Source: a bacterium (GTDB lineage: Bacteria; Krumholzibacteriota; Krumholzibacteriia; LZORAL124-64-63). Taken from it: DNA of 60,663 bases. The stretch covers positions 1-60,663 of the forward strand of contig JAAEOA010000096.1 in NCBI GenBank assembly GCA_024223715.1, written 5' to 3'. Every line of letters starts with the position of its first letter. The stretch's first letter is position 1. The notes under the pieces were generated by a model. It saw only the letters and a list, made by a program, of their open reading frames with translations. It was not told the DNA's origin and did no database searches. Below are positions 42,111 through 50,998 of this stretch, in pieces. A program made the position numbers and the translations under genes.

Positions 42111-43868
42111 TCAAATAAGCCTGTCCAATGGCGGCAAATCCAGAGTGCCATAAACATGTTCTTCAAGCCATAAATGGCAATCTACCCCGGTAACGGCCAA
42201 AACGGCAGCTTCGAGAGATTCCCTGCTGAAACCTTCCTCGTCGGTGTTTTTGTAAAGATATCGCAGGATTTCATCCAGGGGACGAGCCATGTTGCATTGC
42301 CGGGCCAACCACTGGTCCAGGGCCATGCTGGCAGCCACACCACCAGCGTAGGAAAAACGCACTTTCTGCGGATCGCCCATGACGTCGGCGGCAGCATCGG
42401 CAATGGAGGTGTTTTCCCGCCAGGGATTCTGCACATAATCACGATTCAGGCGCTCTGCCAAAACCTGGCGCGCATGGTCGGAAGTCCAGATACCTGCAGC
42501 TGTGAGCATGCGTGCTGAATACCAGGTTGTTGCTCCTTCGGTGAACCACAAAGTGGACGGATCGACCTGAGTGATGGCTTCACCCAGCCACCCGTGGAAC
42601 ATTTCATGAGCTATGACACTGGCGGCTTCATTTTCCAGCAGGCCCCAGGTTGTTTCTTCATCCAGCATGATCAGGATGGAGCTGCCTGTATGAACTCCGT
42701 AAATATCAAAGTCATCTTTGGTATTTACCGAGTTTGCAGAAAGCAGAACCGTTATTTGTTCCGTCGGGTGCGATCCGAAAAAGCCCATTTCCGTTCTGGC
42801 AATGCGCCTGATTAAGTCAACGGCGTCTCCATTCTGGAAGAGCCAGTCTCTGTCGGTGGCGTATTGAATAACACAGTCCCCGGCCTGGGAGTTGATGTTT
42901 CGCAGGTCCCCGCACACAACCAGAGCGTTGTTCAGGTCGGCCAAATCGTGAGGATGATAGAATAGATTTCTGGGCACGGGCGCCGCCTGCACTCTTGGAT
43001 TTTCCGCCGATTCTGAATTATTGGATTGAGGGTTCAGGTTACTGCCGGGTTTATAGCCTTGTCCAAAACCCAGGTGAGCTGTGGCCACAGGGCCTGACGG
43101 TGTTTCAGGCTGAGCCAAATCATTCCGTACCAAGGCTGGCCAGGGAACCAGTATTGGCATATTTGAAGGGTTGTAAACCGTTACGGTAATATCGCCCACC
43201 GGAGCGTTGGCTGGTTCGAGAAAGACTTCAAAACCGGCAAAACGAACACCACCGTTGATGGATGTGGAAATGTGCTTCCTGACATCTGCTTCGCTGGATC
43301 GGGGCTGAGCCAGATCGACCTGGTAAATGAATCCAATGCGATCCATTCCCCTTGTATCCAGGGTCCAGCCCTGTGCGGTCATATCGACCGCCAGGGGTTT
43401 GCCCATTTGGCCGTTATCATTAATGCCATGAGCCGACTGGCGCAATAACCTCAAGTTGGTGTTTGATTTTCCCATAATTCCCGATGGGAATTCCAAATTC
43501 AACTCGGGAGGAAGTTTTCCTTCTGCCATAAGAGTGATCAACAAAGTACCTTGGTGGGCATCACTCAAATCCACTTCATAAGTGAGTTCGAGCGGATCGC
43601 CGGGCAGGTTCTGGTAGGCGTGCCAGCCGAAGAAACCCAGCATGGGTAGCAAAAGAAACAGCAGCAATACTTTCGAAGCCAGTTGTCCGGCTCCCGGGCT
43701 GTTGGCAGTTTTTTTTGCAGGCCGATATACCAGGTCCTCAATATAGGTCCCGGCTCTTTTGGATTTGTAATTCTGCAGTGCGGATTGCGACTTCTCAGAC
43801 AAACCAGAACGTCCTCTGCACGGTCCCGACGTGGCCTCGGTTCCTAGTTGTTTCTTGTTGTTCCCCAT
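42111..43868 (-). CDS. Membrane-anchored M61-like (gluzincin) peptidase
   Basis: The 585-residue protein has an N-terminal cytoplasmic region, a TM helix near residues 66-82 and an exported part. The zinc motif HEMFHGWLGE (HExxH) and the downstream Glu in WFTEGATTWYSA (about residue 445) identify a gluzincin, most like M61 glycyl aminopeptidases. The preceding region is beta-rich, as in M1/M61 enzymes. It is divergent from the SDR gene at 43953. Confidence 0.85.
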   Translation of the reverse strand: MGNNKKQLGTEATSGPCRGRSGLSEKSQSALQNYKSKRAGTYIEDLVYRPAKKTANSPGAGQLASKVLLLFLLLPMLGFFGWHAYQNLPGDPLELTYEVDLSDAHQGTLLITLMAEGKLPPELNLEFPSGIMGKSNTNLRLLRQSAHGINDNGQMGKPLAVDMTAQGWTLDTRGMDRIGFIYQVDLAQPRSSEADVRKHISTSINGGVRFAGFEVFLEPANAPVGDITVTVYNPSNMPILVPWPALVRNDLAQPETPSGPVATAHLGFGQGYKPGSNLNPQSNNSESAENPRVQAAPVPRNLFYHPHDLADLNNALVVCGDLRNINSQAGDCVIQYATDRDWLFQNGDAVDLIRRIARTEMGFFGSHPTEQITVLLSANSVNTKDDFDIYGVHTGSSILIMLDEETTWGLLENEAASVIAHEMFHGWLGEAITQVDPSTLWFTEGATTWYSARMLTAAGIWTSDHARQVLAERLNRDYVQNPWRENTSIADAAADVMGDPQKVRFSYAGGVAASMALDQWLARQCNMARPLDEILRYLYKNTDEEGFSRESLEAAVLAVTGVDCHLWLEEHVYGTLDLPPLDRLI

Positions 43869-43952
43869 TGTGCCTCTGGGGTGCCACTATTCAAAATCAG
43901 TGCATGGGGCATGCCGCAATGTTATATTTGGGATCAAATGAAAGGGTGGAAA

Positions 43953-44765
43953 ATGGATTTGGGAATAAAGGGAAAAGTTGCTTTGGTTACCGCAGGCAGT
44001 CGCGGGTTTGGCAAGGCAGTAGCGATGGAGTTGGCACGAGAAGGATCTGCGGTTGCCGTTTGTGCCCGTAACGAGGAAGACCTGAAGACTGCAGTCGAAG
44101 AAGTTGAAGCTGTGGGCCAGCAAGTATGGGGCGGAATGGCTGGGCCGGTTTTTTCGGATACTGTGGATGTAACCGACGATGAAGCGGTTCGAAATTTTGT
44201 TAAACAAACCGAGTTGCAGCTGGGGCCGGTGGATTTGATGCTGGTCAATGCAGGTGGGCCACCGGCTGGTAATTTCGAAGACCTGGATCTGGACACCTGG
44301 CGCCAGGCTTATGAACTGTCACTTGAAAGTTCCATCCGGCTATGCCAGTTGGTTTTGCCTGGAATGAAGGAACGCCGGTTTGGCCGCATTGTTCAAATCA
44401 CTTCCATTAGTGTTTTGCAACCGGTGGAAAATTTGATGCTTTCCAGTGTGATGAGACCGGCGGTGCAGGCCCTGACAAAAACTCTTTCCGACGATGTGGC
44501 CGCTTATGGGGTGACGGTTAATTCGGTAGCTCCCGGGTTCCACAATACCAGCGCGGTGCAGCGGCTGATCGCTAAAAAAATTCAACAGGAAGCATGTTCT
44601 GCTGAAGAGGTTATTGCCGCCTGGACTCGTGAAATCCCCGCCGGCCGGTTGGGCGAACCCGAAGAGCTGGCAGACCTTATTGTTTTTCTGATGTCCGAGC
44701 GGGCTGGGTATTTGACCGGCCAGTGCGTGGTGTCTGACGGCGGATGGGTCAAAAAAACATTCTAA
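43953..44765 (+). CDS. Short-chain dehydrogenase/reductase lacking the catalytic Tyr
   Basis: The 270-residue protein has the SDR cofactor site TAGSRGFGKAVA, the NAGGPPAG motif, Ser in QITSISVLQP and the C-terminal LTGQCVVSDGGW. The usual YxxxK is replaced in LMLSSVMRPAVQALTKTL, where the Tyr position is not tyrosine and the Lys position is Arg. Related FabG-like SDRs share this change and their chemistry is unclear. AAGGG at 43942-43946 supports ATG 43953; ATG 43938 is an alternative. Confidence 0.86.
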   Translation: MDLGIKGKVALVTAGSRGFGKAVAMELAREGSAVAVCARNEEDLKTAVEEVEAVGQQVWGGMAGPVFSDTVDVTDDEAVRNFVKQTELQLGPVDLMLVNAGGPPAGNFEDLDLDTWRQAYELSLESSIRLCQLVLPGMKERRFGRIVQITSISVLQPVENLMLSSVMRPAVQALTKTLSDDVAAYGVTVNSVAPGFHNTSAVQRLIAKKIQQEACSAEEVIAAWTREIPAGRLGEPEELADLIVFLMSERAGYLTGQCVVSDGGWVKKTF

Positions 44766-44789
44766 ATGTAGCGTTAGTGACGGTCAGCC

Positions 44790-44817
44790 TTGACAGCAGA
44801 CAAGGTTATCGTATCTT
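44790..44817 (+). promoter_or_regulatory. Sigma-70-type promoter upstream of the candidate selenoprotein-fmdB operon
   Basis: A perfect TTGACA (44790-44795), a 16-bp spacer and TATCTT (44812-44817) lie about 72 nt before the ATG at 44889. It is the best -35 element in any gap of this window. Confidence 0.55.
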
Positions 44818-44888
44818 TTCGGTCAATGAAGTATGCAATTCAATAGCTCTTTCCTTTGAATCTGGTTGGGGCTTACAAGGAGTTGGTC

Positions 44889-45086
44889 ATGAAAGACCTG
44901 CTGATTTTTATAGTCATCTATTTTGTTTTGGTGAATTTCATATTCCCCAAGTTGGGATTAAAACCTGGTTGAGGCCCCAACGCCTGCTCGATCGGTGATC
45001 GGGAACCAGACAATGCCAATGACAACTCTTCGTCACAATCGGAAAGCTCATCCGGGTCCGACTCGGAACCTCAAAAACTGGACTGA
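44889..45086 (+). CDS. Candidate small membrane selenoprotein (in-frame UGA)
   Basis: ATG 44889 is preceded by AAGGAG with 6 nt spacing. The first 27 codons give a single-TM peptide (MKDLLIFIVIYFVLVNF, then IFPKLGLKPG). A TGA follows at 44970-44972, after which the frame stays open for 37 codons to a second TGA at 45084-45086, 18 nt before the next gene. If the first UGA is selenocysteine, the protein is 65 residues with U-x4-C (UGPNAC) right after the membrane anchor and a Ser/Asp/Glu-rich tail. A hairpin (CTCGATC 44987-44993, loop GGT 44994-44996, GATCGGG 44997-45003) places its GG-loop 22 nt after the UGA, as in bacterial SECIS elements. The alternative is a 27-residue peptide with a true stop. 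No sel genes are in the window. Confidence 0.55.
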
Positions 45087-45104
45087 GAAAGCAGAGGCAA
45101 AGAA

Positions 45105-45320
45105 ATGCCACTTTTTGAATTTTCCTGCAAAAAATGCGGGCACAATTTTGAAGAGTTGATGACTCTGACCGAAGTTAATGAAGGCAAAGCCAAGTGCCCG
45201 GCCTGTAAATCCAAACGCGTAGAGCGTGGATTTTCGTCATTTGCCCAGGGAGCGAGCGGATCTGCCGGCGGTGGTTTCGCTGGTGGCGGCGGCGGTTGTG
45301 GCAGTGGTGGGTTTACCTGA
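45105..45320 (+). CDS. FmdB-family zinc ribbon protein
   Basis: The 71-residue protein has the FmdB start PLFEFSCKKCGHNFEELMTL and a second knuckle CPACKSKRVERGFSSFA, i.e. a Cys4 zinc ribbon, then a Gly-rich tail with a further Cys. These small proteins are widespread regulators or metal-binding proteins of unclear role. GAGG lies upstream. It appears co-transcribed with the UGA-containing ORF. Confidence 0.9.
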   Translation: MPLFEFSCKKCGHNFEELMTLTEVNEGKAKCPACKSKRVERGFSSFAQGASGSAGGGFAGGGGGCGSGGFT

Positions 45321-45360
45321 GGTTAGAAAAAATTGGTGGCCGTGGGCTGCTGGTGGTTTG

Positions 45361-45395
45361 AGGGATGGGGGCTTTGGCTCCTGTCCTTTTTTTTT
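45361..45395 (+). terminator. Probable terminator downstream of the fmdB-like gene
   Basis: AGGG..GGGG (45361-45370) pairs with CTCC..TCCT (45378-45387) with a small internal loop and wobbles. It is followed by nine T bases (45387-45395). Confidence 0.55.
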
Positions 45396-45441
45396 GCTCC
45401 CGCCTCAAGTGTGACCGTCAAACCAAAAATATCAGGAAACC

Positions 45442-47847
45442 TTACCCAATCCGAAAACTAGCGAACCCGGAATTAACCGCCTGCAGCAAGGACAACTCTT
45501 GGCACAGGTCTTCACCTGAAGCGGCCAGAACCGAAAACCTAAAGGCATGAAAACCGCCCAATCCGGCGGCGAAATTAGTTTCCCAATAATTGGTCATCAG
45601 CCAGGCATAGGGTAGAGCAATATCAGGGTAAGGGTTATCAGGATCATGCATAACTCTATTCTCCCGATACTCCAAGGGACCCAATTGGAGCAATGGATTG
45701 TCCTTCATGGCCACCATCACCGATGCTTTGGACCCATCACTGACAAACCCTCCCTGAACAGAATAATAATCGATGAGGGTACCCGATAATTGGTCTTTCC
45801 TTGCCCGGATTCCTCCACCGGATTTGTCCAGCCAGATGGTGTCCTTGGAATCTTGTCCAAACGGCAAAGAAAGATATAGATTTTCCGGTGCCCAGACATT
45901 CTGTTTGTTGACCTGGAAGGAGACATCGATCCTGGCCAAGCCCTCCGTGGCCCTCAATACCAAGGTGCATTCCTCACATCCAGCCACTTCGATGTCGAAC
46001 TCCAGGCGTTGGTGCATGGGGGGGGATTGTTTGGGACGCAGATCATCCAGGGGATTGCCAGGCCCAACACCAGAAAACCGCTCACGTACCGCTGTTACAA
46101 TGCCAACTGACCACTGGGCATTTGCCGCGCTGCGAGAAAGCCCCATGGCTTGGCGAACTGACCAGGCTTGGTGGGCATCTTTCATTGCCGAGACTGAATA
46201 GACAGGCATGAATGCCGGATGCACAAGGTCTTTGCGCAGCCAATCGACTCCACTTGATTTATCCACCCAAGCAGTAATGCCTTGGGGGATTTTCCATTCC
46301 AACCGGAAAGCATCAGTTTCAAACACACCACAGGTTTTGTCGTGCTGTCGGGTTTCCAGGGCTGGGCAGCATTGGTCTGGAGGAAGATTGCGGCTCATGG
46401 TGGGCTGGATTTGTAATACTTTCTTTTGTCCCGCCTCAAGGGTTAACGGCACTTCGATCATGGTCGAAACGGGGGTGGGATCGATCCCCGCAGAAAGGAC
46501 TTTTCCATCTGTCGTATCGACTACTTGAATTCCACAATGGACAAATTTTTCATAATACTCGTGATGTTCAACAGGTAACTTTGCCAGGTGTGTGATGCGG
46601 TGAGAATTAGGGTTCACAACCTGATACCGCAAAGATGAATCCGGCCCATGAGGAACCTTGCCCAGTTTGTGGAAAGCAGAATCCAAAAGAGTCTGAGATT
46701 CGTCATGGGCGACGGCGGCGAAGGCCCTTTTTCGGGCAGCCAGGGCCTGCACCTCGGAATGAAAAGGCTGCACCACTGAGGCTGCGTGTCCGTAAGTGTG
46801 CTCGGCATATAAAGCCAGGTTGTCCAGGACGGAATCAGCAGAGGACTGTCCAGCAGGAAGAAGTTGTCGAGCCGTTTGCCAGTTGCGCTGGGCTTGTCGG
46901 AATAACCCGGTACTTTCGGGCATGGAAGCGGTTCCGTCCGTCCACCAATCGGGCCAATCTCCGGAGTAAGCAGGGATGTTTGTTTTTTCAGATCGCAACT
47001 TCATAAAGAACTGGTCAATTGTTGACATTTTTACCCTGATCTCATGACCATGGGCTTCGTTCCAACGGTTGACTTGATCAATGATGGCGGCACTTGGGGG
47101 AGCGTTGTCGCTGCGCAACCCGGAAATCATTACCGGTACAAATTGATAAGGGTAACCATCGTTTTCCAATTGTTTGAACAAACGGGGAATTCGAATTTCA
47201 GCGACTTTCCAGGGGTCATGATGAATAGTCTGGGCATCACATTCATCTTTGATCATGTAGGATGAAACAGCTCCGGGGGCCAGGCCCAGTTCATTGCCAA
47301 GATGATAGTGTTCTCCATTCCAGACCAGTAACTTTTCACCCTCCGGGCCAACCCACCAAAAGGGACGATGTCGCTGCAGTGGGTACATACCATGATGGGT
47401 ATGAATGCAGGTGAAAAGGTTTTTGACTCCGTTGGCGATCAGGGCTTTGCCGTATCCCCAGCCAAAGCCGTTAATGTCTGCGTTCATGGCAGATTCAACA
47501 AAACTGCCAATATCCTGTCCATATTTTGTGGCTCTGGTTGTAAGCAGGGACAGAGCATCAAAACAGAGCAACTCGCTGAAGTTAGCATAGTTGGCTGACA
47601 GGCCGATTGCTCCGGCACGCACTGCAGCGGCAAAACGTTCTTTATCATCTGCGGTGGCTTCGAACATGAATTGTTCGACCGCCCAAAAGCTTTCACACAC
47701 CCATCGGAATCCACTGTCCAATCCGCGCTGATCGAGAATGTTTAAAGCCTGATGAATGAACCCTATTTGATTGCGACGCACCAAGGCCTGAGTTGTGGTG
47801 TAACCAATGTCGGTGTGGGAATGATGGATAAGGTATAGAGTTTTCAT
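45442..47847 (-). CDS. GH38-like glycoside hydrolase (alpha-mannosidase superfamily)
   Basis: The 801-residue protein opens with LYLIHHSHTDIGYT, the GH38 His/Asp zinc motif, and has MNADINGFGWGYG, which probably holds the nucleophile Asp. Helical and beta-sandwich domains follow (FDIEVAGCEECTLVLRA). No signal peptide is visible, so it would act in the cytoplasm on imported oligosaccharides or on a glycoconjugate. It is on the same strand as the GNAT-palmitoyltransferase pair, 104 nt downstream. Exact specificity is unknown. Confidence 0.82.
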   Translation of the reverse strand: MKTLYLIHHSHTDIGYTTTQALVRRNQIGFIHQALNILDQRGLDSGFRWVCESFWAVEQFMFEATADDKERFAAAVRAGAIGLSANYANFSELLCFDALSLLTTRATKYGQDIGSFVESAMNADINGFGWGYGKALIANGVKNLFTCIHTHHGMYPLQRHRPFWWVGPEGEKLLVWNGEHYHLGNELGLAPGAVSSYMIKDECDAQTIHHDPWKVAEIRIPRLFKQLENDGYPYQFVPVMISGLRSDNAPPSAAIIDQVNRWNEAHGHEIRVKMSTIDQFFMKLRSEKTNIPAYSGDWPDWWTDGTASMPESTGLFRQAQRNWQTARQLLPAGQSSADSVLDNLALYAEHTYGHAASVVQPFHSEVQALAARKRAFAAVAHDESQTLLDSAFHKLGKVPHGPDSSLRYQVVNPNSHRITHLAKLPVEHHEYYEKFVHCGIQVVDTTDGKVLSAGIDPTPVSTMIEVPLTLEAGQKKVLQIQPTMSRNLPPDQCCPALETRQHDKTCGVFETDAFRLEWKIPQGITAWVDKSSGVDWLRKDLVHPAFMPVYSVSAMKDAHQAWSVRQAMGLSRSAANAQWSVGIVTAVRERFSGVGPGNPLDDLRPKQSPPMHQRLEFDIEVAGCEECTLVLRATEGLARIDVSFQVNKQNVWAPENLYLSLPFGQDSKDTIWLDKSGGGIRARKDQLSGTLIDYYSVQGGFVSDGSKASVMVAMKDNPLLQLGPLEYRENRVMHDPDNPYPDIALPYAWLMTNYWETNFAAGLGGFHAFRFSVLAASGEDLCQELSLLQAVNSGFASFRIG

Positions 47848-47951
47848 TTTGGTCTCAGTTTTGGAAGAGCATCATTGGTGAAGGCGGGCTGATGTTCTTC
47901 AAGTATTATGACCTACTTTAAAAATGATGGAAGTAAATTTGTCGGGATTGG

Positions 47952-49085
47952 TCAAACCAACATTTCATAAATCCGATAAGTCTTATAAACCTCCGCACCA
48001 TACCCCTCAAGAATACGATTCATAGGTTTGTTATCATCCAAAATCCAGGACAATTCACCAGCAGTAATGCCCTGTTCAAAAGTGGCTTTCATGGTGCGAT
48101 ACACTAACGCCAAATCAATTCCCATTCTACGATACTCAGGCAGAACACCCATCAAAGGCATGCGGGCATAATTAATTTTGCGTTTGGCCAGCAGGAATTT
48201 CAGCCAGCCAAAGGGCAGCATTTTGCCCTTCATGCCCCAGGTGGCCTGGTTGAAATCGGGAATGGTTAGCGAGAATCCCACCGGCTTGCCTTCAAATTCG
48301 GCAATGAGCAGAAACTCCGGGTTGACCATGCTTTTCATGTCTTTGGCGCTGAAGGCGAAGTCGTCGTCGTCCATGGGAATGAAACCCCAGTTTTCGCTCC
48401 AGCTGCCATTGTAAAGGTTGCGAATCAGGCTGGCTTCTTCTTCGAATTTTTTCATGTCCATTGTGCGTATATTCAGGCCGGGGCGACTGACTACCCGATC
48501 AATTAATCGCTGGATTTTTGTGGGAATTTCGCCATCGGTTTCCAGATGCCAGGCCCACAAATCTTTGGCCCCGGTCATTCCGAAATTTTCAAATTGCGTT
48601 GGGTAATATTCCGGGTTGTAGGGCATACCCACCACCGGACGGTTCCACTTGCCGGAGACCTGAACACCAAAAAAATCGTGGTTCGAGGTGAAGCATCCAG
48701 GCCCGCGCATGATCTTCATGCCTTTGCTCTGGATCCAGTCGCGGGCAGTGCTGAGCAGAAGTTCGGCCAGCTCGTCGTTGTTTTCGGCTTCAAAAAATCC
48801 GAAAAACCCAACGTCTTCTTTTTGATGTTCGTTGTTGTATTGGTCAACCGCAGCGGCAATGCGACCCACGGCAATTCCTTTGCTGTTGCGGGCAATCCAC
48901 AGCTCGGCTTCAGCATGATTGAAAAAGGGATTCTTTTTGGGGTCCAAAAAGTGATTCAACTCATCAAGCAAAGGAAATACATAATCTTCATTATGCTGGT
49001 AAATTCGGTAGGGCAGTTTCAGAAAATCCTGAAAGTCTTTTTTGCTGCCTGTGGTTTTGCCGGCAATAGAAATAGTGAAGGACAT
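47952..49085 (-). CDS. GNAT-superfamily acyltransferase, candidate bacterial ceramide synthase
   Basis: The 377-residue protein has two weakly related halves, the C-terminal one with a GNAT acyl-CoA site (MGVLPEYRRMGIDLAL) and a final SWILDDNKPMNRILEGYGAE segment. The N-terminus contains YRIYQHNEDYVFPLLDE and RGPGCFTSNHD. Its start lies 57 nt after the serine palmitoyltransferase gene on the same strand. From memory, the bacterial ceramide synthase of Caulobacter is a GNAT-like protein near spt, so N-acylation of 3-ketosphinganine or sphinganine is a sound inference, not proven. Confidence 0.75.
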   Translation of the reverse strand: MSFTISIAGKTTGSKKDFQDFLKLPYRIYQHNEDYVFPLLDELNHFLDPKKNPFFNHAEAELWIARNSKGIAVGRIAAAVDQYNNEHQKEDVGFFGFFEAENNDELAELLLSTARDWIQSKGMKIMRGPGCFTSNHDFFGVQVSGKWNRPVVGMPYNPEYYPTQFENFGMTGAKDLWAWHLETDGEIPTKIQRLIDRVVSRPGLNIRTMDMKKFEEEASLIRNLYNGSWSENWGFIPMDDDDFAFSAKDMKSMVNPEFLLIAEFEGKPVGFSLTIPDFNQATWGMKGKMLPFGWLKFLLAKRKINYARMPLMGVLPEYRRMGIDLALVYRTMKATFEQGITAGELSWILDDNKPMNRILEGYGAEVYKTYRIYEMLV

Positions 49086-49142
49086 GTTATCTCCAGGTTC
49101 AGACTTGGTTTTTTGGCAAGAAATCAGATTTCACACAAAAAA

Positions 49143-50327
49143 TCAGGCCGGGACAATACTCAATTCACGTCCCACCCGGGCCATAATATCCATGGCCTGA
49201 TGAATTTCATCTTCAGTGTGAGTGGCCATCAGGCTCAGGCGAATCAGGGCGTTGCCCTTGTCTACCGCTGGGCTGACCACAGGATTCACAAAAACACCTT
49301 CTTCGGCCATGCGGCTGCACATTTGGAAGGCCGCCATGTCTGCGCCCACAACAGCGGGAATGATGGGAGTTTCACTGGGGCCGGTATCAAATCCGGCATC
49401 CTTGAGGCGTTCGCGCATAATGTCATTGTTGCGCCACAAAGCTTCGTGCCGCCAGCTTTCTTCCACCATGACATCCAGTGCGGCAGATACTGAAGCCACC
49501 GACGCAGGCGGCATGCTGGCCGAGAACATCAGAGATCGGCTATTGTGTTGAATGAAGTGCATTACGTCTTCATCGCCAGCGACAAATCCGCCCACCGAAG
49601 CGAGAGATTTGCTGAAAGTTCCCATAATAAGGCCGGCATCGTCGGTCAGGCCAAAGTGGTTGCAGGTGCCTCGTCCGTGGTCACCCAGAACACCCACGCC
49701 GTGAGCATCGTCAACCATAAGGAAAGCATCGTATTTTTTGCAGAGGGCCACAATTTCAGGAAGCTTGGCGATGTCGCCTTCCATGGAGAAAACACCATCG
49801 ACAATGACCAGCTTGTTGGTCTCGGATTCGCTCTTGAGAACCAGTTCCAGGTTTTCCATGTCGTTATGGCGAAATTTACGCACATCGGCAAAACTGAGGC
49901 GGGCGCCGTCAATAATGGAAGCGTGGTCGGTGCGGTCGACAATGATGGCTTCCTTGCGGCCGACCAGCGAGCTCAGCACACCTTGGTTGACCATAAACCC
50001 AGTGGAGAATACCAGAGCTTTCTCTTTGCCCACCAGACGGGCCAGTTTTTCTTCCAGCTCGATGTGAATATCAAGGGTTCCGTTCAGGAAACGACTGCCG
50101 GCGCAACCGGTGCCGTATTTTGCCACAGCAGCACAGGCGGCTTCTTTGACTTTGGGATGATTGGTCAAACCCAGGTAATTGTTGCTGCCGAGCATAATGA
50201 TGTCACGGCCCTGATATTTGACCGTATTTTCCTGGGCTGATTCAATAACCCGGAAGAAATTATAGACATCGGCGGCCATCAACTCTTTGGCCGTAGTGAA
50301 ATTATTTACTTTGTCCAGCAGACCCAT
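49143..50327 (-). CDS. spt: Serine palmitoyltransferase-like alpha-oxoamine synthase
   Basis: Alpha-oxoamine synthases condense an amino acid with an acyl-thioester using PLP. The 394-residue protein begins MGLLDKVNNFTTAKELMAAD with NFFRVIESAQ next, as in Bacteroides-type serine palmitoyltransferases. It carries GSNNYLGL, VDDAHGVGVLG and the PLP lysine in GTFSKSLASVGG. 2-amino-3-ketobutyrate ligase and 8-amino-7-oxononanoate synthase are relatives, but the PYFRxIES-like N-terminus favours SPT. ATG 50327 follows AAGGA; the longer frame upstream is rejected. This would be the first step of sphingoid base synthesis. Confidence 0.86.
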   Translation of the reverse strand: MGLLDKVNNFTTAKELMAADVYNFFRVIESAQENTVKYQGRDIIMLGSNNYLGLTNHPKVKEAACAAVAKYGTGCAGSRFLNGTLDIHIELEEKLARLVGKEKALVFSTGFMVNQGVLSSLVGRKEAIIVDRTDHASIIDGARLSFADVRKFRHNDMENLELVLKSESETNKLVIVDGVFSMEGDIAKLPEIVALCKKYDAFLMVDDAHGVGVLGDHGRGTCNHFGLTDDAGLIMGTFSKSLASVGGFVAGDEDVMHFIQHNSRSLMFSASMPPASVASVSAALDVMVEESWRHEALWRNNDIMRERLKDAGFDTGPSETPIIPAVVGADMAAFQMCSRMAEEGVFVNPVVSPAVDKGNALIRLSLMATHTEDEIHQAMDIMARVGRELSIVPA

Positions 50328-50437
50328 GGGTACCAATCCTTGCAATACGAAATTGGCGAAGGTACAGAAATACCCCACGCCTTTTGTTAAGGGACTATGA
50401 AAATAGCTCCCAAATGACGGAACTACAACCTTAACCT

Positions 50438-50998
50438 TTAGAAAATTTGGGCTTCGAATACTTTAAATTGGGTTTCAGAACGCCAATCGTTGGGGCCGAG
50501 GCCAGCTTTCAGGGCCAGCTGGGTTAAAGTTGTCTGCAAATTCCAGCCTTGTTCGGTGGCAACCTGGGGCAAAAAAACCGATTGTCGGCCTTGTTTTTTC
50601 AGCAGGATGCCATGTTTTCCAACCTGAATGTCATCGGGGGAATTCATTGGGCGCAAAGGCGTCAAAACGGAAATCTCCAGGCTCAATTGAGGCACTTCCG
50701 CCGGGGAAACAGGGGCAAAACGTGGATCACCAACCGCCGCGCTGCGGCCATTGTCGGCAACTGCTTCGGCCAAAGGCTTAAATCCCTCAATATAACCAAT
50801 GCAACCACGAAGGTTGTCATTAGAAGTCAGAGTCACAAAGGCTCCACGTTTTTCCGTGAGAATTCCCTGCAGGGAGATGTTGGCATTGTCGGCGACGTCG
50901 GAAATGTCCACCGGAGGCTGATTGGCTGCAGCTGCTTTGACCGCGAGCCAGGCTAAATCTTTCAGGAAAGCCTTTTCCTGTGGGTTCAATTCACTCAT
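50438..50998 (-). CDS. amrA: AMMECR1-domain protein (AmmeMemoRadiSam system protein A)
   Basis: The 186-residue protein has GAFVTLTSNDNLRGCIGYIEG, the AMMECR1 core with the conserved LRGCIG, and LSLEISVLTPLRPM. ATG 50998 overlaps the MEMO gene stop (ATGA), so they are co-translated. AMMECR1, MEMO and a radical SAM enzyme are commonly grouped; function remains undefined. The frame is open further upstream inside the MEMO gene, but that part is not homologous. Confidence 0.9.
   Translation of the reverse strand: MSELNPQEKAFLKDLAWLAVKAAAANQPPVDISDVADNANISLQGILTEKRGAFVTLTSNDNLRGCIGYIEGFKPLAEAVADNGRSAAVGDPRFAPVSPAEVPQLSLEISVLTPLRPMNSPDDIQVGKHGILLKKQGRQSVFLPQVATEQGWNLQTTLTQLALKAGLGPNDWRSETQFKVFEAQIF

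Noticed and set aside
49143-50327. 2-amino-3-ketobutyrate CoA ligase (kbl) call
   Set aside because: The N-terminus and the neighbouring acyltransferase fit serine palmitoyltransferase better, and no threonine dehydrogenase is adjacent; still an alternative.
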